Shown here one piece after another: positions 1-8,997 of a stretch of DNA of 24,993 nt. The notes under the pieces are model-generated. The model was given only the letters and a program-made list of their open reading frames with translations, made no database searches and had not been told where the DNA came from. Made by a program: the position numbers and the translations under genes. The stretch lies in contig JAAMPI010000823.1 in the NCBI GenBank assembly GCA_013054445.1, forward strand, positions 1 to 24,993. Direction: 5' to 3'. The stretch's first letter is position 1, and every line of letters begins with the position of its first letter. The DNA comes from Cudoniella acicularis (taxonomy: Eukaryota > Ascomycota > Leotiomycetes > Helotiales > Helotiaceae).

Positions 1-66
1 CCATCCCATACCCTACTTCCCCATCCGCAAATGCCCTTAACTTCAGCCCCCACCAACCCAAACCCA

Positions 67-2269
67 CTAAGCCTCATGATGGCTAACCTCAACAACCCTC
101 TTCTCCTCCCCAAAATCACTCCCATCCCCATTACTCTCGCTCTCCTTCCCCTCCCCAAGCCTCTCACCACCCGTAACCGTAATCCCCAACCTCCTCCTAA
201 TATCCGCAATGCGCGCCATATCCTCAACTCCCTGATTCCCTCCAAAAATCTTATCCATTTCCTCGATTGGTAGACCTTTCGTTTCCGGAACACAGAAGTA
301 CACCCAGACGACGAGGATGACGCAGAAGACGAGAAAGAAGTAGAAGGTGCCGAAGGTGATGGATTTTAACATGCGCGGGACGATGAGGGCTACGATGAAC
401 TGTTAAGGAAAGAGGTGTTAGTTGTGTGGGTGAAAGGGGAAGAGGGAGGGGGAGACGAACGTTACTGAGCCAGTTGGTGGAGATGGCGACGCCGACGGCT
501 TTGGAGCGGACTCCTGGGGGGAAAATTTCGGAGGGCATGATCTGGGAGGAGTTAGCATATATTTGTTCCAGGGTATTTATGAGTTAAATGCAGCGGGAAG
601 CATTGCTTGGGTTGTTTCAAGAGCATAGATTTCATCTTAACAGTGATTTTGGGGGAGAAAAGAACGAATTGAGGAGTGGATTTCTTACCCAGTTCACACA
701 ACCTATCGGGAATCAGTTAGTGAAGTTTTAGATGGGGATGAGGGGAGAAAGCTTACCAATACTGAAGGCAAAGTTGGAAATGTAAATCCAGATAAAGACA
801 GCAGCAACCCAACCAGCAGAGCGATGCTCCAACCAGCTGTGCTGATAAACCGCATATAGCGTACCGACAATCAATTGACTGATACCCATGCCAATCGCTC
901 CGATGATCAACACCTTTCTGCGACCCCATCGATCAAGGAACATGATGGCTGGGATCGTGGAGAAGAAATTAATCACGCCCACGACTCCAGTTGCAAGAAG
1001 ATCAATGGAGTTCCCAGTAAGACCGATAGCCTTGAAGATTTGTGGCGCGTAATAAATGATGGCATTGATACCTGTGAATTGTTGGATAATTTGCAAGAGG
1101 CAGGCGATGAGAAGTCGGCGGTTCAGGTGACGAACGACAAATAATTCCTTGTATTGCTTTGTAGCGAGTACGAATCGAGAGGTGATGCCGGGGAATTTAG
1201 CTTCGATAACTTCCTGGTCGAAAATGCAGGCCGCTTTGATTTCAAGGAGTTCGAGTCTGATTCTGGGGTCGGAGGAATCAACTCGGCGAAGGCGCAAAAG
1301 CGTGGAATGGGCTTCTTCTTCACGACCTGCAAAGACATTAACATCACTGTTAGAGGGTAGAAAAATCATTCGTACCTTTGGTCATAAGCCATCTTGGGCT
1401 ATATGGTAAAAAGAAAGTTCCGCCGGCTAGAATGAGAGATGGCAAGCATTGAAGAGCTAGAGGAAATCGCCATGCCACAGGACTTTGTCCATCACCAGTC
1501 CCACCAATGTGTTGGGTTCCATAGTCAAGCCTGCTGATGTCAGAGATTTCCGCATAAAGACAAAAATGTGCCTTACCAAAACGCAACCATGATACCAACA
1601 GTGATACCCAACTGTTGTAGCGCAATCAGACTTCCTCGAATGTTTGGCGGCGCAAGCTCTCCGAGATACAGTGGCACAACCATGGAAAGTTGACCAATAG
1701 CAAGACCGGCGAAGAATCTTCCAACAAAAATCATAGGGATATTGACAGCCGCGGCTTGAATGATCGATCCAATGAGGAAAACAACATTGGCTAGAAGTAG
1801 AGACCATCGCCGAGAAATGCGATCTGCGATTGGGCCGTTGACTAGAGCACCAAACATGGCACCCAGGGTGAGAACGGCTACCATCCATCCTTGAAGTGTT
1901 GCATCGTTTGCGAGGAGTGGGAATTGTTTGCCCTACAAAATTTCTCTTAGATTTGACCATTTGAAAGACATGAGGACGACTTACAAAATTGTTCATAACA
2001 AGAACACCGGAAATAACACCTTGATCATATCTACAAAGAAGGTTAGTACAAAAATGCTTGAAAGCACATTGATAGCATACCCAAAAAGAACACCACCGAT
2101 AGATGCAAAGCACGCTAGAGAGAGAATGTATGGTTCTCGTACAAGACCCTTGTAGCCTATTTTGTGTTAATTTTTGCATGAACATGAATAGAGTCAACAA
2201 GAATTTACCCGCAGGTCCATATGACAACTCTTGGTCGCCTGCAATAGCGGCACCCACAGCAGCGACCAT
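67..2269 (-). CDS. MFS sugar transporter (SP family), 9 exons
   Basis: Plasma-membrane sugar or polyol/proton symporter of the major facilitator superfamily. My model joins exons 2209-2269, 2081-2156, 1985-2030, 1577-1932, 1376-1530, 757-1326, 689-702, 461-541 and 67-399 (563 aa, in frame). Family hallmarks read in order: GGVLFGYDQGVISG in TM1 (made by joining exons 2 and 3), GPIADRISRR after TM2, PYSPRWLM before the central loop (the usual PESPRWL has Y for E), QQFTGINAIIYYAPQIF in TM7, DRWGRRK after TM8, PSEIFPPGVR and the terminal VPETKG. An acidic, Gly/Ser-rich tail of about 65 residues follows. The start is the ATG at 2269; the frame also extends upstream from a TTG, which is not needed. 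Exon 7 is only 14 nt, and intron 8 uses a weak donor, GTTCGT. It diverges from the dehydrogenase at 2977, suggesting joint control. The substrate cannot be told from sequence. Confidence 0.94.
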
Positions 2270-2976
2270 TTTGAAGATGCTCAATTGAGGTATTGACAGG
2301 GGTGAAGACTTGCCCGAGACCTTGTTTCCCAGGACAACTCAGTTGCAAAAAAATTGTAAGAAGCAAGTTGCAAGTCGAGGAACTTTGAGCGGACTCTGAC
2401 GAGAAAAAGAAAAGATCTTCAAAGTGAGGCCAAAGGCGTTACTTATACTCAACCCTTTCGGAGCACAAGAACAAAATCAGGAGAGAGAATCTACCCCAGA
2501 AATCCCCGCAGTTGGTTAGCGTTGGAGGTTCCCCAGGCATTTTGAATTGCGGACGACAGCGTTCCAATTGTTCGACTAGCGGCTCTTGGGCATCTGCCAT
2601 GTTTTTCGCGTCTCGGAGTACTGTGCTCCTGGTTGGCAGCGGTCGGGATCCACTGTCGGGTAGGTCATTTACGACTCATACGTTTTGCCTTTCACGAACC
2701 GCATGACACTTTTGCGGGTTCCTCATAAGGAGCGCTGTGCTCGATGGGGAAGCGCCACAAAATAACAGCCAAACCCGGAGCACACAAGACCGTGGTGGGG
2801 AAAGGCACTCGATAACGGATAAGAAAATCCACAAAATTTTTTTGGAGGGGTACAATGCAGGCCAAGGGGCAACAGTATATATGAGCTTCAGTACCGCAGA
2901 GGAACTTCATATCTAGCCAGAAACTTGCGAACCCCCTTCTTTTCACACGAAATTTTCAATAATTTAGCTGCTCAAA
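2270..2976. promoter_or_regulatory. divergent promoter between transporter and polyol dehydrogenase
   Basis: This 707-bp non-coding stretch separates two start codons facing apart. It contains four related elements: CGGAGCACA at 2459-2467 and 2776-2784 on the plus strand, and TGTGCTCC at 2622-2629 and TGTGCTCG at 2736-2743, which are the reverse orientation. The copy at 2614-2630 is itself a near-palindrome, CGGAG-N7-CTCCT. CGG triplets are the usual half-sites of Zn2Cys6 regulators, and one such regulator lies next door. SYGGRG sites of the CreA (carbon repression) type occur at 2795-2800 (GTGGGG) and 2494-2499 (reverse), but this motif is too common to weigh much. The motifs are seen; their function is inferred. 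Confidence 0.6.
2876..2882 (+). promoter_or_regulatory. TATA-box-like element of the dehydrogenase gene
   Basis: TATATAT lies 94 bp before the dehydrogenase start codon, a plausible distance for a core promoter with a leader of about 60 nt. It is the only such element near this start. Confidence 0.45.
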
Positions 2977-4234
2977 ATGCCTGCTACCAACGGAACAACC
3001 AACGGAACCACCAATGGCTCTGCCACGAAGTATGTCGTTCCCACGGAAATGAAAGCCATTCGGTACAACAAATTGAAGGATTACTCGCTCGTTACTATCC
3101 CAGTTCCAGAACCAAAGGGCCATGAGATTTTGATCAAAGGTAAGTAAACACGCCTTGATGCCAACAAATCTAAGGCTAATAACATGGAGTGAAATCTTGC
3201 GGTATTTGCGGAACCGACCTTCACATCCATAACGGAGATTTCGAGTCTGCTTTGACACAAGGAAAACCTGTCGTGACAGGGCACGAGACGAGCGGGATTG
3301 TTGTGAAGATTGGCGAGAACGTTAAGGGTTTCAAGATCGGTGATAAGGTCACTGCAGACAACTCAGAGCTCTGTGGTTACTGTCATTTCTGCCGACAGGG
3401 CAAGCTTCTATACTGCGAGAACTTCTTAGCCCACGGCGTCCATCGTAAGTCGTTCCACTCTACTCCAAAGTGCGTCGGCTGACATTCAATCATTAGTCAA
3501 TGGTGGCTTTGCCGAATATTGCGCATATCCTGCTGAGAAGCTATTTCATTTTGAGAACTGTTCATGGGAAGAAGCTGCTCTATTCGAAGCGGCATCTTGC
3601 GCAGTTCATGGTATGGATCGAATCCGACCTGAGGTTGGATCTAACATTCTTTTGATTGGTGCTGGGCCTACCGGTCTCTGTCTCGCACAGCTGCTCAAGG
3701 CGAATGGAGGCGCGCACTTGGTGTTGGCATCCAACGAAGGACCAAAGATGGACTTGGCAAAGAAGCTAAACTGCGCCGATGAATATGTCGAATTGAGTCG
3801 GAAAGATGCATCAAAGCAATGGGCAGACCTGAAGGCGAAGTACCCATATGGATTTGATGTTGTTGTTGAAGCATCTGGATCCCATGCTTTGCTCGAGAGA
3901 GCAATTGATTATTGTACAAGAGGAGGAAAACTGGTATACTATGGTGTGTACGAGAAGGAGGCGTTGATCAATGTTTCACCCGCGCGAGTTTTCTCTGACG
4001 AAATTACCATGATCGGGTAAGATATCCAATATACTTGATGTTATCCAGGAAGCTAATGTGTTTAGGTCTTTCTCCGAGATGTGGTGCTTGCCTCGTGCTG
4101 TGCACTACCTAGAAACCCGAAAAGTTGACGTGCGGGGGATCGTGACAAATACTTATGGGCTGGAGAATTTCGGTGAAGCCCTGGATGCAATCCGGAACAA
4201 GACTTGCATCAAAGCAGCGATCACTTTTGATTAG
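2977..4234 (+). CDS. zinc-dependent medium-chain polyol (sugar alcohol) dehydrogenase
   Basis: Oxidises a polyol or secondary alcohol with NAD(P); family MDR (sorbitol, xylitol and arabinitol dehydrogenases). Exons 2977-3139, 3190-3444, 3497-4016 and 4066-4234 give 368 aa. Seen: catalytic-zinc motif GICGTDLH (Cys61) with GHE (His86, Glu87); four structural-zinc cysteines at 116, 119, 122 and 130; Rossmann motif GAGPTGL at 194-200. The end of the second Rossmann strand reads VLASN and lacks the Asp typical of strict NAD enzymes, so NADP use is possible but unproven. The N-terminus has an Asn-Gly-Thr-Thr repeat (residues 5-14) and is otherwise unremarkable; there is no signal peptide, so it is likely cytosolic. 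A TATA-like box lies upstream. The divergent sugar transporter and the convergent C6 regulator suggest a role in sugar-alcohol catabolism. The exact substrate is not resolved. Confidence 0.93.
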
Positions 4235-4400
4235 ATAGGTTAAATCATAGACCATACCTAAAATCTGTCATGAGCTTTCAACGCCTTTGTTGGTGTCCCT
4301 AGTCATCTGTTTGAAATGTAGAACAATCTCACTATCTCAGTGGCATCTTTATCTTTTGTATTTTTGGTGCGGAGTGGAGGATAAAATAATTGCTGACATC

Positions 4401-6952
4401 TCAAAAGGTATTGTTTTGCCAGTTCATCGACGTATCGAAGTCCTCTATGTTGTAAAAATCGCCCGGGATATAATCGAAGTTTTGTTCTTCTTGTGTGCTG
4501 GGAAACCCAGAAACGCCTTCGAAGAGGTTCGTCATTGGTTGTCCATCCAGGAAGAACTGTAGAGCAGGATCCGCAGTAAAACTTTGGTGTATGGAATAAT
4601 CAAGATGCCCATTTTGTAAACCAGCGTCTCCAAACTTGTCGAAAACATCTGCTCCGGGGTCGTTTGTAGCTTGTCGCTGATTAGATGATGCGACCGAAAT
4701 ATGATGGGTATGTATACGATTGAGCACCGAAATACATCTCAGAGCAGCAGCACTGGTTCCACCGAGCTGGGACAAACATTGCCTAGCTTGATCGATTACG
4801 CTTCGCCACGTAGTCGCGAGAGCATCTTCGGGTGCCTGAAGGAGTCCGACGTCGAGCACCAAAACGGCCTGGAAAAGGAAGTAAATAGCGTACCAGCTGA
4901 GACCTTGGTGTAATCTCCCATTCGACGTGCAAAAGTTGCATATGACTTGAACTGTTTCGATTGCAACATGCATGCACTTCTGGACCGCAAGTTCACTCCT
5001 CGACCCGGTTTTGTAGGATCGCTGACCTCCCCGCCACAGAATCATTCTAAGATTTTGCTCTTTCCATAGTAGCACAGCTTTTGCGCCAAGGAACCAGGTT
5101 GGTATTTCATCTTCAAAGAAATATTCCGGCAGGGATTTCTTCCAGAGACGGAGTTCCTCTTCGAATTTATGAGCAAGTTCTTCGCTGATTACCGCATTGC
5201 TGATATGTGCGGCGAGAAATTCGTTGTATATTTTGTTCGCAATGATTGCCAATTGAGCCTGGGCGATCATTGCAGAATAGCTTGTTGGATAATCGACCGG
5301 AGGTGGGAGTGGTAGAGCGACCTCATCGGAAGTCAAATGCTTTTTGTCATTAGCTTATGTGCGAGCAGGAGGGAATGCACCAACCGAGTCTTCAATGTTT
5401 TGAGGCAATCGAACATCTATGAAGGCATCACTGGCTGTTGTAGGTCGACCCATCGTGATACTGAAACCAGAGTCGACCATGTACAAAATCCACCATATTC
5501 TTCGGCGGATTTCCTTGTTGAGGGTATTCTGCTCACCCTCGGCCGACGCGATCTCTCGATGGAGTCCCAAGCCCAACGCCATTCTAAACGCAATACCAAT
5601 CATGTTGTAACCCGTGTTGGGCCTATCTCTTTTTTGAAGATAATTTCCCTATACAGAGGTCAGCAAATTTTGTGAAGGATGAGCTAAATCACAGGTTTTT
5701 ACCATGAGCAAGAATGCTTGTACCCCAGCAAGAGTCCCCGATTCGAGCATACCTGCAGACATGCGAGAACGTGCTGCAAGATAATATGGCGAGTCTGCAT
5801 GGTCATCGCTAGAGCTAAGGACCCAATGACCAATAGCGAGAACGGTATAGAATATTAATTGCCATGCTGATGTGCTGGCGATTTGGGAGCGGTTTGCATA
5901 TGTTTCTCGGAACAATTGGCTATGCAGAACAGGGTAAGATGTATTGTAAAGAAGAAAATATGCATCAATAAGTCCATCGGTAACGAAAGACGAAGCCAAG
6001 TCACCTTCAAGCATGAGGACGCCAGAATCTGAGCGATGCCTCTTTGAAATGATGGCTGACAGCTCATTTTTTGATGAATCGTCCAGTGGATTTCTGAGAG
6101 ACAACAAAGAACAAATGGTTTGAAGCATGCTAGACCCTGCGCTGCTACCTGTGAAGAGTTAGTTACATAGCTGGAAGAATCGAATTGTGAAATTGATATT
6201 ACCAAGGTATCCTGACTCGGAAGTGTCGGTTGACAACAATGCCATCCCATCTCTCAAAGAATGCACCTGCTCATCATCATTGGATAGAGGTGCCTCGTGC
6301 CACTCGTACTCATGGGAGGAGCCCGGGCTTGCCTCGTCCACCTGTTGCGGGCTTTTTGGGCTGGGATTGTTCGGAGGTTGAGATGATGTCGAGGCGACCC
6401 CATTCTTGAGCAGGGCTTCGATGTCGACATCTGGATTTAAAGATTTCAAGAGCGATGTGAGTTTCTGGCATTTTTGTTCTGCGGCATCAAGATTTCTAAG
6501 GAAGGTCAGACTTCTTGATAAAAGAGGTATTACCTGATGGCCATGAACAACAAGAGGAGCCAACCTACTTCCTTGTGAGAGGGGTTCGAACCGGCTTCGC
6601 GGCGTAAACACAGGCTTTCTGGGTTCGAGCACAATAGCCACAAGGGATTTCACCGGTACACTTATAGTTAACACTCCAGTTAGCTGGATTGCTTGAATTT
6701 GGTTGCGGCCATCAAGGTTGCAAGAGAGAGCCCACCTTGCTTTTTCGTTTCTGGCCAGTTGGTCAGCTTGATCCACAATGTCTAGGCACGAAGAATAAGG
6801 GGTGGCTTACCTGGCATTCAAGACACTGCAGCGTGGTCCGTTAGTCTCAATGAAGACTCTTGTTTTGGTAGGGAGCAACTGACCGCTTTCAACTGTGAGG
6901 CCGCGGATTCTGGCGTCGGGCTTGGGCTCATTTTGCTGTTTTCAGTCACCAT
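4401..6952 (-). CDS. Zn2Cys6 (GAL4-type) transcription factor with fungal-specific domain, 8 exons
   Basis: Nuclear DNA-binding regulator. Exons 6884-6952, 6811-6825, 6736-6750, 6569-6660, 6203-6495, 5703-6148, 5385-5648 and 4401-5339 join to 710 aa with every phase consistent. The zinc cluster is C24-x2-C27-x6-C34-x5-C40-x2-C43-x6-C50, with basic residues KRKSK between C27 and C34. It is assembled from three exons, two of them only 15 nt long. A Ser/Pro-rich linker (about 90-140) follows. The fungal-specific transcription factor domain includes GIAFRMALGLGLHRE and RRRIWWILYMVDSGFSITMG (about residues 317-375). The tail is acidic and aromatic (FDYIPGDFYNIEDFD), which fits an activation region. 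The ATG at 6952 is chosen; a second in-frame ATG at 6931 would lose 7 residues. Introns 1-3 and 5 have consensus-like ends; intron 7 has a GTTGGT donor. Position beside transporter and dehydrogenase suggests it regulates them (inference). Confidence 0.9.
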
Positions 6953-7748
6953 GGACTGGAGGACACACTCGAGTAGGCCAGGAAGAGGAGATGCAAATCA
7001 TCTGATGGAATCCTTATGGGAAGTTATGATGATGCTGATGGAGATTGAAGCAAAAGAGTCTGGATGAAGATGATATCTTTGAGTTTGAGCCGCGTCTGGG
7101 CCATGGACGTTCACACGCTCGGCCATTGAAAATTGCGGGAAGCTTGCTGGGCCAAAGTGGGAAATTTCCGGGGTCACTGGTAGTGGAGAGGGCCACGTGA
7201 TCGCTCATTGCGATGCGATCAAGCTGGCTGAAAAATGCTTGTGGTTTTGAATTTATATTGCTCAATAGGTGCGCGCACGCCGAGAGTAGGGCGCAAAAAG
7301 CGAACGCTCGAGATATGCTGGTATGCTAGTATGCAGATCGTGGTGTTGTGTTGACATTAGGGAAATGGGATGAAAGTCTGGTGCTCACATCTACGCAGAC
7401 TTGCCTTTATCAGCGTACAATCAGGAACAAATACTTCGCATAGCTTGCAATCATACTTCCAAACCATCACGACCACTGCCATCGCAACATCAACGTATCA
7501 CACAATACACCACACGCAACCTATCACTCGACATGCTTCCCCTCCTTGCAATGCTTCTCTCGACTCAAGACCCAGGGACCCCAAATCATCCATTCGAGCA
7601 TGACTGAACTGACTTGCTTGGAGGCTGGGGTGGGCCCCATCCCCCAACGCCCTTACGGAGCTCTGTCGACCTAGCTCGCACCGTATATGAATCTATGTGA
7701 TGGACTTCCTCAAGTCGCAAAAACAATTCGCCCACACTTTACGCAGTC
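6953..7748. other. intergenic region between divergent regulator and kinase
   Basis: Non-coding 796 bp between two starts facing apart. The part from about 7430 to 7610 is rich in CA and CT, typical of leaders just upstream of fungal genes, and has several ATGs that could act as small upstream reading frames for the kinase (for example the frames starting at 7370 and 7401). No repeat or RNA gene was seen. Confidence 0.5.
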
Positions 7749-8432
7749 ATGGAGCCTGTCTACTCCTCCTTGACTGACCGCACTTTGGAACTCACGAAAG
7801 AGCTGGGAGACGCTGGTCAACCCCGCATCGTGGTTGTGCTAGCAGGGCCTCCAGGATCTGGGAAATCGACAATCGCAGCCAAAGTTGTGCAGCGCCTCAA
7901 TGCCACAGCTACAGCACCTTTCGCCGCTGTCCTCCCAATGGATGGCTTCCACTTATCACGTTCGACCCTTGATGCACTCCCCAACAAAGCCGAGGCGTAT
8001 GCCAGGCGTGGAGCAGCTTGGACTTTTGACGACGCAGGTGTACTGAAGCTCGTCCACGCCCTATCCAAATCTCGATTCACACCCTCCGATATCATACTCG
8101 CCCCGAGTTTCGACCATGCCCTCAAAGACCCTGTCGACGGTGGAATTAGGATAACTCCTGATGTCAAATTTATACTTCTGGAGGGAAACTACCTGTTGTT
8201 GGACGAGGAACCTTGGAATCAAATCAAGGCATTGGTAGATGATACGTGGTTCGTGGATGTTGATCCAGATCTCGCCAGGAATCGGATTGCGAAGAGACAC
8301 ATGAAGGCTGGGATTGAAACAACTTGGGAGGCGGCTGTCAATAGGGCTGAGGGAAATGATCTGCTTAACGGAGTGGATATTCGAAACAAATTGGTACAAC
8401 CGGCTGTCATTATACACAGTGTGGAAGAATAA
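7749..8432 (+). CDS. P-loop kinase of the uridine kinase/phosphoribulokinase-like group
   Basis: Single-exon gene of 227 aa. It phosphorylates a small metabolite using ATP; the acceptor is not known from sequence. Seen: Walker A GPPGSGKST at residues 33-41, MDGFHLS at 64-70 (the acidic/aromatic motif shared with pantothenate kinase CoaA and the uridine kinase group), an RRGAAWTFD segment near 86-94, and the Walker-B-like strand FILLEGNYLLL near 141-151. The length is complete for small fungal relatives such as the yeast Yfh7-like proteins, which is the most likely assignment. No targeting signal is obvious. The start is the ATG at 7749, just before the conserved region, with no intron needed. 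Confidence 0.88.
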   Translation: MEPVYSSLTDRTLELTKELGDAGQPRIVVVLAGPPGSGKSTIAAKVVQRLNATATAPFAAVLPMDGFHLSRSTLDALPNKAEAYARRGAAWTFDDAGVLKLVHALSKSRFTPSDIILAPSFDHALKDPVDGGIRITPDVKFILLEGNYLLLDEEPWNQIKALVDDTWFVDVDPDLARNRIAKRHMKAGIETTWEAAVNRAEGNDLLNGVDIRNKLVQPAVIIHSVEE

Positions 8433-8997
8433 AGGGAAATGTAGTTCCATTCTCGGAAGACACAAAGCACTTTTCAGTTTCGACTCTACCAGGAAGGCTT
8501 GATTAAGTTTTCTTCAATCCTCCCTTGTATCAAGTTCTTTTCCTCTAATGAATGCCGCTCTTTCATGGCCGGGAGGCCATTTTCATTACTATTGCCATCC
8601 CCGAAAACCTATACCTTTCATTCATCCTCTCTATCCCTATCCAACGCCGTTTTCTCATGGCAATTTTCTGTGCCAAATTATCGCCGCTGGTGGGAACTCT
8701 GCTCATCTAGAAAGGTACTTTAAGTGGTTAGGGGTTTGGGTTGACTAGGTAGAACGCAGCTTCCCTTCTATTCTTGCCAGCACCTCGAGTTGCTAAAGAT
8801 GGACTCGGCAGGCACGATTTGGGTGGGCAGGTGTATAATGGGAACGCTTCGCACTTCTTTCTTCAGTCAAGTTTCCATCAAACACGATCATTAACACACA
8901 CATATCACTTTATCGCGTCTTGCTAACTTTAAATTTTGGAACATCCATCAATTTTCACGGACAATCTTGATCTCCAGCAGAAATAAAGGCAACAAAC
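8433..8997. other. intergenic region, kinase to MYND gene
   Basis: Non-coding 565 bp holding the 3' end of the kinase and the promoter/leader of the next gene. It is CT-rich in places (about 8580-8660) and AT-rich just before the start at 8998. No repeat, RNA gene or clear TATA box was seen. Confidence 0.45.

Noticed and set aside
875..1144. Plus-strand open frame inside the transporter
   Set aside because: It is antisense to conserved transporter blocks and encodes no recognisable protein.
2270..2284. Upstream TTG extension of the sugar transporter
   Set aside because: Fungal nuclear genes start at ATG and the ATG at 2269 suits the family's N-terminus.
6569..6625. Minus-strand GGTTCGAACCCC resembling a tRNA B box
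   Set aside because: It codes for part of the C6 regulator just after its zinc cluster, and no A box or cloverleaf can be drawn around it.
7370..7607. Small open frames upstream of the kinase
   Set aside because: They are CA/CT-rich leader-like sequence; they could be upstream reading frames, but there is no support for a separate gene.
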